DNA of 64,000 nucleotides from Streptomyces sp. H39-S7 (GTDB lineage Bacteria > Actinomycetota > Actinomycetes > Streptomycetales > Streptomycetaceae), in contig NZ_JAPVLU010000012.1 of assembly GCF_027158205.1 (NCBI RefSeq), positions 121,496 through 185,495 on the forward strand, written 5' to 3'. Position 1 is the stretch's first letter. Every line of letters starts with the position of its first letter. Below the pieces are notes generated by a model. That model ran no database searches and was not told the DNA's origin. It was given only the letters and a program-made list of their open reading frames with translations. A program made the position numbers and the translations under genes. Below are positions 41,087-49,315 of this stretch, piece by piece.

Positions 41087-41456
41087 TCGGGTGGTCGGCG
41101 GGTACCTCCACCACGACGATCTCCAGCCCGTCGGGATCCGCGATCCACATCTCGACCAGCCCCCAGGGCTCCTTCAGCGGCGGCCGCAGCACGGGGACCC
41201 CGCGACCGGCCAGTTCGGCGTGGGCCGCCGCGACGTCCGGGACCTGCAGCCAGATGCGCAGCGCCCCACTGGCCGGCGCCCCGGAGCGCCCGGAGACCTC
41301 CAGGTAGCCGCCGCCGAGGAAGAACACCGTGCCGCGCCCGGGACCGCTGCCGAACTCCCGGTAGATCGCCAGCCCGAGATCGTCCCGGTAGAAGGCGCGG
41401 GATCGTTCCAGGTCGGTCGGTTGCAACAGGATCCGGCTGCTCACCACATTCACCAT
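41070..41456 (-). CDS. VOC (glyoxalase/bleomycin resistance-like) family protein
   Basis: This 128-residue protein has one vicinal-oxygen-chelate module pair (RILLQPTDLERSRAFYRDDLGLAIYREFG; ALRIWLQVPDVAAAHAELAGRGVPVLRPPLKEPWGLVEMWIADPDGLEIVVVEVP). The terminal Glu of the metal site (LEIVVVE) is present. Substrate or resistance function cannot be assigned. Divergent from the GNAT gene. Confidence 0.87.
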   Translation of the reverse strand: MVNVVSSRILLQPTDLERSRAFYRDDLGLAIYREFGSGPGRGTVFFLGGGYLEVSGRSGAPASGALRIWLQVPDVAAAHAELAGRGVPVLRPPLKEPWGLVEMWIADPDGLEIVVVEVPADHPIRYRP

Positions 41457-41513
41457 GCGGTACAGCTACCCGCCCCCCGTGACCCGGATGCGCCTCCCGG
41501 TAGCCTCGGCCCC

Positions 41514-42074
41514 ATGGACATCAGCGAGCGCACAGCGCAGCCGACCTTCCGCACGGCCACGCCGGCCGATGTTCCCGCCGTCGTCGCCCTCGTGGAGTCG
41601 GCCTACCGGGGGGACGAGAGCCGGGCCGGGTGGACGACCGAGGCGGACATTCTGGAGGGACAGCGGACGGATCCGGAAGGTGTCGTCGAGGTGATCGAGA
41701 AGCCGGGCAGCCGGCTCGTCCTGGTGGAGCGTGAGGGCGAGCTGATCGCGTGCTGCCACCTCGAACGGCGCGGGAACCACGCGTACTTCGGGATGTTCGC
41801 GGTCCGTCCCACGGCGCAGGGCGGCGGCCTCGGGAAGACGGTCCTCGCGGAGGCCGAGCGCTTCGCCGCCGAGGAGTGGGACGTGGCGCAGATGCACATG
41901 ACGGTGATCACGGCGCGCGCGGACCTCATCGCCTGGTACGAGCGCCGCGGCTACGCCCGCACCGGCCAGACGCACCCCTTCCCCTACGGGGACGAGCGCT
42001 TCGGGGTGCCGCAGCGCGACGACCTGGAGTTCGAGCTGCTGGTGAAGGACTTCGCCAACGGCCGCAACCACTAG
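41514..42074 (+). CDS. GNAT family N-acetyltransferase
   Basis: This 186-residue protein has the acetyl-CoA binding motif AYFGMFAVRPTAQGGGLGKTVLAEAERFAAEEW (the Q/RxxGxG/A variant QGGGLG) and the terminal DLIAWYERRGYARTGQTHPFPY. The acceptor is unknown. Its TAG shares the palindrome CTAG (42071-42074) with the stop of the convergent ABC ATPase gene. Confidence 0.9.
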   Translation: MDISERTAQPTFRTATPADVPAVVALVESAYRGDESRAGWTTEADILEGQRTDPEGVVEVIEKPGSRLVLVEREGELIACCHLERRGNHAYFGMFAVRPTAQGGGLGKTVLAEAERFAAEEWDVAQMHMTVITARADLIAWYERRGYARTGQTHPFPYGDERFGVPQRDDLEFELLVKDFANGRNH

Positions 42075-42835
42075 AGCCGCCCGGCCTCCGCGAAGCGCCG
42101 CAGGAAGCGCTGAGTGCGCTCCTGCTCCGGCGCCCCGAACACCTGCTTCGGTGTGCCGCGCTCCAGCACCACCCCGGCGTCGAGGAAGCAGACCTGGTCG
42201 GCGACCTCCCGGGCGAAGCCCATCTCGTGCGTGGCGATCACCATCGTCATGCCCTGCTCCTTGAGGTCGCGGACGACGCCCAGTACCTCGCCGACCAGTT
42301 CCGGGTCGAGCGCCGCGGTGATCTCGTCGAGGAGCAGCAGCCGCGGCTTCCCGGCCAGCGCCCGGACGATCGCGACGCGCTGCTGCTGTCCGCCGCTGAG
42401 CCGGTCCGGGTACTCGCCGGCCTTGTCGCCGAGGCCGAGCCGGTCGAGCAGTTCACAGGCCCGCTCGGTCGCCTCGGCGCGCGCGACCTTGTGCACCCGG
42501 CGCGGTGCGAGGGTGATGTTCTCGAGGACCGTCATGTGCGGGAAGAGGTTGTACGCCTGGAAGACGACGCCGATCCGGCGGCGCACCGAGTCGGGGTCGA
42601 CGCGCGGATCGGTGATGTCCTCGCCGTCCAGGAAGATCGCCCCGTCGTCGATGTCCTCCAGCAGGTTGGCGCAGCGCAGCAGCGTCGACTTGCCGGAGCC
42701 CGAGGCGCCGATCAGGGCGGTGACGGTGTGCGGCGGCACCGTGAGATCGATGTCGCGCAGCACCACGGTGGAGCCGAACGTCTTGCGCACCGACTCCAGC
42801 CGCAGCACGGGGGTGGCGCTCACGTCGTCCTTCAT
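42071..42835 (-). CDS. Polar amino acid ABC transporter ATP-binding protein (GlnQ-like)
   Basis: This 254-residue ATPase has Walker A LIGASGSGKST, Q-loop VFQAYNLFPHMTVLENITLAP, signature LSGGQQQRVAIVRALA, Walker B RLLLLDEITAALDPELVGEVL and the H-loop THEMGFAREVADQV. These strings are diagnostic for the glutamine/glutamate/histidine uptake subfamily. It is third in a minus-strand operon (binding protein, permease, ATPase) with an ATGA overlap to the permease. Confidence 0.93.
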   Translation of the reverse strand: MKDDVSATPVLRLESVRKTFGSTVVLRDIDLTVPPHTVTALIGASGSGKSTLLRCANLLEDIDDGAIFLDGEDITDPRVDPDSVRRRIGVVFQAYNLFPHMTVLENITLAPRRVHKVARAEATERACELLDRLGLGDKAGEYPDRLSGGQQQRVAIVRALAGKPRLLLLDEITAALDPELVGEVLGVVRDLKEQGMTMVIATHEMGFAREVADQVCFLDAGVVLERGTPKQVFGAPEQERTQRFLRRFAEAGRL

Positions 42836-43704
42836 ACGGTCCCTCCCTGCGACTGGCGGCGGTTCATCCGGGCGGTGATCCAGTCGGTGAAGCGCGTCAT
42901 GGGGATGGTGAGCGCGACGAAGATCAGGCCGGCCACGACGTACGAGGTGTAGTTGAAGGTCTTGCCCGCGTAGATCTGCGCCGCGTACACCGCGTCGACC
43001 GCGCCGGCGATCGACACCAGGCCGGTGTCCTTCTGCAGCGAGACCAGGTCGTTCAGCAGCGGAGGGACGACCCGCCGGACGGCCTGCGGCAGCACCACAT
43101 GGCGCATGGTCTGCGCGCTGCTCAGCCCCAGCGAGCGGGCGGCCGCGCGCTGGCTGGGGTGGACGGTGTCGATGCCGGCCCGGAAGACCTCGGCCACGTA
43201 CGCCGAGTAGGTGAGGACCAGCGCCGTCCCGCCGAGCACCACCGGATCGGTGGTGACGCCCTGCAGCCGCAGCGCCGGGACGCCGAAGACCACGCCGAGC
43301 AGGCAGATGATCAGCGGCAGTCCGCGGAAGAAGTCGACATAGGCGGTGGCGAGTGCGCGCAGCGGGAAGAACACCGGCCCGCGCAGGGTGCGGGTGATGG
43401 CGAGCAGCAGCCCCAGGACCAGCACGACCGCTCCGCACACCACCATCAGCTGCAGGTTGAGCCAGAGCCCGTCGAGGATCTTCGGCAGCGACGCGCGGGC
43501 GTCGTGCGCGTTGAAGAACGTCTCGCGGGTGCGCTGCCAGCCGGGGGAGCTGACGACGAGCCCGATGAGCAGCCCGGCGGTGGCGAGGGAGCTGACCGCG
43601 CCGATCGTCACCGCGCGCCGGGTGCGGGCGCGCCGGAAGCGCTCCCGCTCGATCCGCCGCTCGGAGGGCCGGTAGGTGTCCTGCCGGACGTCCTCCAGCG
43701 TCAC
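42832..43704 (-). CDS. Polar amino acid ABC transporter permease
   Basis: This 290-residue membrane protein has an Arg-rich N-terminus, about six helices and the His/Glu/Gln permease signature (GLWLNLQLMVVCGAVVLVLGLLLAI; YVDFFRGLPLIICLLGVVFG; YSAYVAEVFRAGIDTVHPSQRAAARSLGLSSAQTMRHVVLPQAVRRVVPPLLNDLVSLQKDTGLVS). It is a single permease gene, so the transporter probably works as a homodimer. GTG 43704 overlaps the binding-protein stop (GTGA). Confidence 0.92.
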   Translation of the reverse strand: MTLEDVRQDTYRPSERRIERERFRRARTRRAVTIGAVSSLATAGLLIGLVVSSPGWQRTRETFFNAHDARASLPKILDGLWLNLQLMVVCGAVVLVLGLLLAITRTLRGPVFFPLRALATAYVDFFRGLPLIICLLGVVFGVPALRLQGVTTDPVVLGGTALVLTYSAYVAEVFRAGIDTVHPSQRAAARSLGLSSAQTMRHVVLPQAVRRVVPPLLNDLVSLQKDTGLVSIAGAVDAVYAAQIYAGKTFNYTSYVVAGLIFVALTIPMTRFTDWITARMNRRQSQGGTV

Positions 43705-44594
43705 TTCAGCACCGGCGCGTCGACGGCCTCGGACAGCCAGCGCTTCTCCAGCCCCGCGAGAGTCCCGTCCTTGCGCAGCGCGTCGACGGCCTTGCTGACG
43801 CAGGCGGTGAGCTTGCTGCCCTTGTCCAGGACGAGGCCGAACTGCTCCTTCTGGGCGCCGCCGGCCTCGAACTGCCCGACGACCTCGGCCTCCGGCACCT
43901 CGGCGCCGGTGATGTAGAAGGCGGTGGGCAGGTCGACGACGATGCCGTCCACCTGGCCGTTCTTCAGCGCGCTCTTGGCGAGGTCGTTCTTCTGGTAGAC
44001 GGCGGGCGGCTGGGTCGGCTTGATGACGTCGTTCAGCACGTCCAGGCTGGTGGTGCCGACCTGGGCGCCGAGCTTGGCGCCCTTCAGATCGGCGATGGTC
44101 CTCGCGTTCGCGATCTTTGAGGTCTTCAGGGCGATGACGGCCTGGCGCACGTCGTAGTAGCCGGACGAGAAGTCGACGGCCTTCTTGCGGTCCTCACTGA
44201 TGGAGACCTGGTTGATGTCGAAGTCGAACGCCTTCGCGCCGGGCGCGAACGCGTTGTTGAAGGCGACGGTCTGCCAGACGACATCGGCCTGGGCGTAGCC
44301 GAGCTGCTGTGCGACGGCGTACGCGACCGCCGACTCGAAGCCCTTGCCGTTGGCGGGCTTGTCCTCGGTGAACCAGGGGTCGTAGGCGGGCGTGTCCGTG
44401 CCCACGGTCAGCTTGCCCGCGGTGCGGGTGGACAGACCGGTGGGGGCACAGCTCGCGGCGGACGTTCCCGCGGGCGGCGTGGTGCTGCTCGCGGAGGAGT
44501 CCTCCTGGGGCGCGCAGCCGGCGGCGGCGAGGGTGAGCAGGGCGGCCGCGGCGATGGCGGCGCGGCGCGGGGACAGCGGGTTCGCGGAACGCAT
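43701..44594 (-). CDS. Polar amino acid ABC transporter substrate-binding lipoprotein
   Basis: This 297-residue lipoprotein has a signal of about 27 residues with lipobox LAAAGC. The solute-binding family 3 core follows: KLTVGTDTPAYDPWFTEDKPANGKGFESAVAYAVAQQLG, FNNAFAPGAKAFDFDINQVSISEDRKKAVDFSSGYYDVRQAV, GAQVGTTSLDVL. Which amino acid is bound cannot be read off. It is first in the operon and coupled to the permease. Confidence 0.92.
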   Translation of the reverse strand: MRSANPLSPRRAAIAAAALLTLAAAGCAPQEDSSASSTTPPAGTSAASCAPTGLSTRTAGKLTVGTDTPAYDPWFTEDKPANGKGFESAVAYAVAQQLGYAQADVVWQTVAFNNAFAPGAKAFDFDINQVSISEDRKKAVDFSSGYYDVRQAVIALKTSKIANARTIADLKGAKLGAQVGTTSLDVLNDVIKPTQPPAVYQKNDLAKSALKNGQVDGIVVDLPTAFYITGAEVPEAEVVGQFEAGGAQKEQFGLVLDKGSKLTACVSKAVDALRKDGTLAGLEKRWLSEAVDAPVLK

Positions 44595-44706
44595 GGCCGG
44601 ACATTGGCACCGGCCGGGTGAATCTGTCCAGGCCGCGGGGACATACGTCCGAATGCCGGACGTTTGTGTCCGCGGTGTTGCCGCGCGGCGCCCGGCGCCC
44701 TCCCTG

Positions 44707-45402
44707 TCAGGCCCGTCCGGCGATCCGACGCATCGCCCGGCCGTCGATCGACGGCAGGTCCGTCACGATGCCGTCCAGTCCCAGCGCGTGCGCCAGGTCC
44801 AGTTCCTGCCGGGTGTTCACCGTCCACGCGATCACGGCGAGCCCCACGTCCCGGCACCGCCGGACCAGGTCGAGGCTGAGGTGCGGCAGTTCGAGGCTGA
44901 CCATGCGGGCGCCGACCGCCAGCGCGCGCGGGACCAGGTCCCGGCCGAGTTCGCTCGCGACGAGCACACGGTGTGACTGCGGCAGCAGTTCACGGATCGC
45001 GCGCAGCGCCTCGTCGTGGAAGGAGATCACGCTCACCCGGCCCACCTCGTCGCGCTCGCGCAGCACCTCGGCGAGCACCTGGGCGGCGGCCACGTCCTTG
45101 ATCTCGGCCTGGATCGGTCCGGTGACCGCGTTCAGCACCTCTTCGAAGACGGGCACCCGTTCGCCCTGTCCCGCGTCCAGCTCCCGCAGCGCGTCCAGGG
45201 TGAGGTCACCGATCCGGCCGGTGCCGTCCGTGGTGCGGTCGACCTCCGCGTCGTGCATGACGACGAGCGCGCCGTCCTTGCTCAGGTGCAGGTCGAGCTC
45301 GATCTGGTCCAGCCCCTCGCCCTCGGCGCGGAGGAAGGAACGCAGGGTGTTCTCGGGCTCCACGCCCATGACACCCCGGTGACCGACGGTGAGGAAGTTC
45401 AT
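44707..45402 (-). CDS. Glycerophosphodiester phosphodiesterase family protein
   Basis: This 231-residue cytosolic GDPD TIM barrel has the catalytic HRG...EPENT motif (FLTVGHRGVMGVEPENTLRSF) and the acidic ELDLHLSKDGALVVMHDAEVDRTTDGTG block, with WTVNTRQELDLAHALGLDGIVTDLP at the C-terminus. It hydrolyses glycerophosphodiesters to glycerol 3-phosphate and an alcohol. A small membrane-peptide gene starts just upstream on the same strand, 10 bp away, so the two likely form an operon. Confidence 0.93.
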   Translation of the reverse strand: MNFLTVGHRGVMGVEPENTLRSFLRAEGEGLDQIELDLHLSKDGALVVMHDAEVDRTTDGTGRIGDLTLDALRELDAGQGERVPVFEEVLNAVTGPIQAEIKDVAAAQVLAEVLRERDEVGRVSVISFHDEALRAIRELLPQSHRVLVASELGRDLVPRALAVGARMVSLELPHLSLDLVRRCRDVGLAVIAWTVNTRQELDLAHALGLDGIVTDLPSIDGRAMRRIAGRA

Positions 45403-45412
45403 GGCCGACACC

Positions 45413-45538
45413 CTAGCGACGGGCGGTGACGGGGGGCGGAACGTGGTGTGACGGCGCGGAGTGCTGGGAGCGGACACCCGCCGTGCCGAGGACGAATCCG
45501 GTGATCAGGGCGGCGACGAGGACAGCGCGGGTACTCAT
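45413..45538 (-). CDS. Small hypothetical secreted or membrane peptide (41 aa)
   Basis: ATG at complement of 45536-45538 and TAG at 45413-45415 define a 41-codon ORF with an excellent ribosome site (TAGGAG, 7 nt spacing). The peptide starts MSTRAVLVAALITGFVLGTAG, one hydrophobic helix, and ends in a short His/Pro/Ser-rich stretch with a terminal Arg pair. It lies 10 bp before GDPD. It could be a secreted signal peptide-like product or a membrane microprotein that modulates GDPD. It was found by direct reading; no homologue is known to me. Confidence 0.6.
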   Translation of the reverse strand: MSTRAVLVAALITGFVLGTAGVRSQHSAPSHHVPPPVTARR

Positions 45539-45905
45539 GCCCCCTCTCCTACCGCCGCCGGACCCCGCCCGGCCGGTTCCGTCACTCGTGCGAGGGCGTG
45601 CCGCCCGCCGGGCTGCCCCGGGGGGCCGCGGGGATCCGGTGCGGGGATCGCGCGGTCCGGGAAGCTGGGCGAGACTGTACTGAAGCCGCTTTGGGGTGAT
45701 AAGGCAGAAATGTCAGGAAACCCCATCTGCGCCGACATGACGCAACTAACAGAAGTCATCGCGAGAATGGCGTATGGCAGGAAAATGACCGGTCTCGTAG
45801 GGGGTCGCACAGGATAATCTCTTCCGACCCCCCTTGAACGGAGGAAGCTCGTATCGATACGCTTCCTTGGCGGATCAAGCGCGTTTCTTCTGTGAAGGAG
45901 GGGTC
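45539..45905. other. Intergenic region with a long imperfect palindrome before the DUF6421 gene
   Basis: This 367-bp gap is less GC-rich than its surroundings. It holds a -10-like GATAAT (45813-45818) and a striking palindrome at 45843-45866: GGAAGC, two unpaired bases TC, GTATCGATAC, GCTTCC. The palindrome lies in the 5' leader of the DUF6421 gene, about 40 bp before its ATG, and could be a protein site or RNA hairpin. I see no further coding sequence with support. Confidence 0.55.
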
Positions 45906-47297
45906 ATGAGTGAAAATCTTTCGGCTGTAGTGGCTGACGGGACCGGTATATCCGGCGAGGGCATCGCCTCGCATCCGGCGTGGGCCGTACTGAAGCAAGC
46001 CGTCGTCGCCATCAGGCCCTGGCAGCAGAAGGACGGCTCGATCGACTTCTCCGCCGAGGTCGTACCACCGCTGGCCGACGTGGAGCGCGCCCTGGAGCGC
46101 GTCATCGGCGCGATCGAGCAGCTCTCCCCGCTGGTGCCGCACGACACGGCGTACCACACGGCCCTCGTCGCGGACCTGCGCCGCTGGGCGGACGGCGGCT
46201 TCGGCATCCCGGACTTCCTGGACTCACTGCTGGCCTTCCAGCCCGCCGCCGACCGGCGCGACGGCCTGGAGCACCTGGTCGTCTTCCCGATGTACACGCA
46301 GAACGGCAACCCGGACCGCAACCTGGAGGCCGTCGCCCTGCGCGTCGTGTGGCCCGAGTGGCTCGCCGAGCTGGAGCGCACCCGCTACGACAACCCGCTC
46401 TTCGTGCCGATCACGTTCCAGGACTTCACGCCCGGCTACGACACCAACTCCGCGGTGCTCTTCCCGGAGACCGTGGCCGTCCGCCAGGCGCCCGAGCGCT
46501 GGACGTGGGGCGGCATCTTCTGCGACCGCGAGGCCGCGCGCTTCCGCGCCGTGACCTCCGCCGCCGTGGACACCCTCGGACTGGAACTGCCCGGTGAGGC
46601 CGTCCGGCTCATCGAGGACCAGGAGCTCTCGCAGCAGACGTTCGTCCTGTGGGACATGATCCACGACCGCACCCACAGCCACGGCGACCTGCCGTTCGAC
46701 CCGTTCATGATCAAGCAGCGCGCGCCGTTCTGGATGTACGGCCTCGAAGAGCTGCGCTGCGACCTCACGACCTTCAAGGAGGCCGTGAAGCTGCAGGCCG
46801 AGGGCCACCCGATGGGGCTGGGCGTGCAGTACGCGATCCTCTTCGACCGCCTCTTCCGCTTCCCGGTCACCGGCGAGCGGGTCCGCAACTACGACGGACT
46901 GGGCGGCCAGCTGCTCTTCTCGTACCTGCACAAGCACGACGCCGTACGCTGGACGGACAACACGCTGCACGTCGACTGGGAGCTGGCCCCCCAGGTCACC
47001 AACCAGCTCTGCGCCGACATCGAGAAGCTGTACCGCGACGGCATCGACCGCCCGAAACTCGTGCACTGGTTCGCCGCGTACGACCTGGTCGCGACGTACC
47101 TCTCGCCCCACCCCGGATCGGTGTGGGCCAAGGGCCCGGACGCCCTCGACCTCTCGCTGCCGCCGCGCAAGCTCGTGGACGAGGTGCTCGTCGACGAGTT
47201 CCCGCTGAGCATGTTCTACGAGGCGCTCGCGAAGAAACTGCGTGACGTGATCGCGTCGACCCGGGGTATCACCGGCGTCGCACGGACCGCGGCGTGA
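45906..47297 (+). CDS. DUF6421 family protein
   Basis: This 463-residue cytosolic protein has AAGGAGG 5 nt before the ATG. No known catalytic domain is evident. It contains a conserved acidic/histidine-rich stretch, VLWDMIHDRTHSHGDLPFDPF, around residues 249-269, then FWMYGLEELRCDLTTF. The HDRTHSHGD cluster with a following Glu looks like a possible metal site. In streptomycetes the family precedes an SDR and a threonine-aldolase-like gene, as here, implying a common pathway of amino acid or amino alcohol metabolism. The function is unknown. Confidence 0.85.
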   Translation: MSENLSAVVADGTGISGEGIASHPAWAVLKQAVVAIRPWQQKDGSIDFSAEVVPPLADVERALERVIGAIEQLSPLVPHDTAYHTALVADLRRWADGGFGIPDFLDSLLAFQPAADRRDGLEHLVVFPMYTQNGNPDRNLEAVALRVVWPEWLAELERTRYDNPLFVPITFQDFTPGYDTNSAVLFPETVAVRQAPERWTWGGIFCDREAARFRAVTSAAVDTLGLELPGEAVRLIEDQELSQQTFVLWDMIHDRTHSHGDLPFDPFMIKQRAPFWMYGLEELRCDLTTFKEAVKLQAEGHPMGLGVQYAILFDRLFRFPVTGERVRNYDGLGGQLLFSYLHKHDAVRWTDNTLHVDWELAPQVTNQLCADIEKLYRDGIDRPKLVHWFAAYDLVATYLSPHPGSVWAKGPDALDLSLPPRKLVDEVLVDEFPLSMFYEALAKKLRDVIASTRGITGVARTAA

Positions 47298-47320
47298 GCG
47301 GCGCTGCCGAGGAGGCGGAG

Positions 47321-48082
47321 ATGACGAACGGAACCAATGGCCAGGGGCCTCTCGACGGAGCGGTCATCGCGGTGGCGGGGGCCGGCGGGCCGGCCGGCCG
47401 TGCGATGCTCCAGCGCCTCGCCAGGGCCGGCGCTCATGTCGCCGCCGCGGACGCGAATCCCGAACGGCTCGCGCAAGCCGTCGACCAGGCCCGGTACGAC
47501 GCCGGCGGTGGGGACATCACCGGCGAGATCGTGGACCTGCTCGACCCCGCCGCGACCCGTGACTGGGCCGGGCGGATCGAGAAGGACCACGGTCCGGTCG
47601 ACGGCCTGGTCCACCTCGTCGGTGGCTGGCGCGGTTCCGCGTCGTTCACCGAGACCGACCTCGCCGACTGGGACTTCCTGCACCAGCTGCTGATCCGCAC
47701 CGTCCAGCACACCTCGCTGGCGTTCCACGACCCGCTGCTGCGCAGCACGCGTGGCCGCTACGTGCTGATCAGCGCGGCCGGCGCCAGCAGCCCGACGTCC
47801 GGGAACGCCGCCTACGCCGCGTCGAAGGCCGCCGCCGAGGCCTGGACGCTCGCGATGGGGGACTCGTTCCGCAAGCTCGCGGGCACCGAGCCGCTGACCG
47901 CGGCGGCCAGCGTCGTCGTCATCAAGGCGCTGGTGCACGATGAGATGCGGGCGCAGCGCCCGAACGCCAAATTCGCCGGCTTCACCGATGTGACGGACCT
48001 CGCCGAGGCCGTCACGGACATCTGGAACCGGCCCGCCGAGGAAGTGAACGGAACCCGACTGTGGCTGACGCCCCAACCGTGA
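47321..48082 (+). CDS. Short-chain dehydrogenase/reductase in the DUF6421 operon
   Basis: This 253-residue SDR starts at ATG 47321 with GAGGAGG 5 nt upstream; an overlapping GTG at 47294 is less supported. The cofactor loop is VIAVAGAGGPAGRAML rather than TGxxxGIG. The catalytic region has LISAAGASSPTSGNAAYAASKAAAEAWTLA (Ser, Tyr-x-x-x-Lys). HLVGGWRGSASFTETDLADWDFLHQL is typical of this subgroup. It overlaps the following aldolase gene by 22 bp. The substrate is unknown. Confidence 0.87.
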   Translation: MTNGTNGQGPLDGAVIAVAGAGGPAGRAMLQRLARAGAHVAAADANPERLAQAVDQARYDAGGGDITGEIVDLLDPAATRDWAGRIEKDHGPVDGLVHLVGGWRGSASFTETDLADWDFLHQLLIRTVQHTSLAFHDPLLRSTRGRYVLISAAGASSPTSGNAAYAASKAAAEAWTLAMGDSFRKLAGTEPLTAAASVVVIKALVHDEMRAQRPNAKFAGFTDVTDLAEAVTDIWNRPAEEVNGTRLWLTPQP

Positions 48083-49155
48083 CCGAGCAGCTCGCCACCG
48101 ACGCCGTCCGGCGCCACGACCCGGAGGTGCGGGGCTTCGCCAGCGACAACTACGCCGGCGTGCACCCCGAGGTGCTCACCGCCCTCGCCCTCGCCAACGG
48201 CGGCCACCAGGTCGCGTACGGCGAGGACGACTACACCGCGCATCTGCAGGACGTCTTCCGCCGCCACTTCGGCCCGCGCGCGGAGGTCTTCCCGGTCTTC
48301 AACGGCACCGGCGCCAACGTCACGGCGCTGCAGTCCGTCACCGAGCGCTGGGGTGCGGTGATCTGTGCGGAGTCCGCGCACATCAACGTGGACGAGGGCG
48401 GAGCGCCGGAGCGCATGGGCGGCCTGAAGCTGCTGACCGTCCCGACGCCGGACGGCAAGCTCACCCCCGAGCTGATCGACCTCCAGGCGTTCGGCTTCGA
48501 CGACGAGCACCGCGCGCAGCCGCAGGTCGTCTCGATCACCCAGACCACCGAGCTGGGCACCTGCTACACCCCCGACGAGATCCGGGCGATCTGCGACCAC
48601 GCCCACCAGCACGGCATGGCCGTCCACCTGGACGGGGCGCGGATATCCAACGCCGCCGCCACGCTCGGTGTGCCGCTCGCGGCGTTCACCACCGACGCCG
48701 GGATCGACATCCTCTCCTTCGGCGGTACCAAGAACGGCCTGCTGATGGGGGAGTGCATCGTCGTGCTCACCCCCGAGCGGGTGCGCGCCATGAAGCACCT
48801 GCGCAAGCTGTCGATGCAGCTCGCCTCCAAGATGCGGTTCGTGTCGGTGCAGTTCGAGGCGCTGCTCGCCGGCGACCTGTGGCTGCGCGGCGCGCGGCAC
48901 GCCAACGCGATGGCACAGCGGCTGGAGGCCGCGGTGCGCGGGGTCGACGGGGTGACGATCGTCCGTCCGGTGCAGTCGAACGCCGTCTTCGCGATCCTGC
49001 CGCGCGAGGTCGGTGAGCGGCTGCAGAAGCGCTACCGCTTCTACTTCTGGAACGAGAGCACGGGCGAGGTCCGCTGGATGTGCTCCTTCGACACCACGCC
49101 CGGTGATGTCGACTCGTTCGCGGCGGCCGTCGCCGCGGAGATGGCCGGACAGTAG
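48061..49155 (+). CDS. Low-specificity L-threonine aldolase / beta-eliminating lyase family PLP enzyme
   Basis: This 364-residue fold-type I PLP enzyme has N-terminal FASDNYAGVHPEVLTALALANGGHQVAYGEDDYTAHLQ, PVFNGTGANVTAL, VHLDGARISNAAATLGV (Asp and Arg contacts) and PLP Lys224 in LSFGGTKNGLLMGE. It would cleave L-threonine or other beta-hydroxy amino acids to glycine plus an aldehyde. The GTG start overlaps the SDR by 22 bp, so the DUF6421-SDR-aldolase block is one coupled operon ended by a hairpin at 49163-49195. Confidence 0.91.
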   Translation: MADAPTVTEQLATDAVRRHDPEVRGFASDNYAGVHPEVLTALALANGGHQVAYGEDDYTAHLQDVFRRHFGPRAEVFPVFNGTGANVTALQSVTERWGAVICAESAHINVDEGGAPERMGGLKLLTVPTPDGKLTPELIDLQAFGFDDEHRAQPQVVSITQTTELGTCYTPDEIRAICDHAHQHGMAVHLDGARISNAAATLGVPLAAFTTDAGIDILSFGGTKNGLLMGECIVVLTPERVRAMKHLRKLSMQLASKMRFVSVQFEALLAGDLWLRGARHANAMAQRLEAAVRGVDGVTIVRPVQSNAVFAILPREVGERLQKRYRFYFWNESTGEVRWMCSFDTTPGDVDSFAAAVAAEMAGQ

Positions 49156-49162
49156 CCCGGCT

Positions 49163-49195
49163 GTGGCCGGGTCGTCACCACGGGGACCCGGCCAC
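49163..49195 (+). terminator. Hairpin terminator after the threonine aldolase operon
   Basis: GTGGCCGGGTC (49163-49173) and GACCCGGCCAC (49185-49195) form a perfect 11-bp stem with an 11-nt loop, beginning 8 bp after the stop codon. Confidence 0.75.
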
Positions 49196-49315
49196 GGCAC
49201 GGAATCAGCCAACTTCCGCTGCTGCCGCAACCGTTGACTTCGTCGTCGGCCTGCGGGTATGACACGTACACATGCGCAACGGCGCACGCCTCATCACCGG
49301 GAGTGGGGGGCTTCC

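Noticed and set aside
45535..45810. A 91-codon minus-strand frame in the gap before the DUF6421 gene
   Set aside because: No ribosome site or motif is seen, and it overlaps the better supported 41-codon ORF start in another frame.
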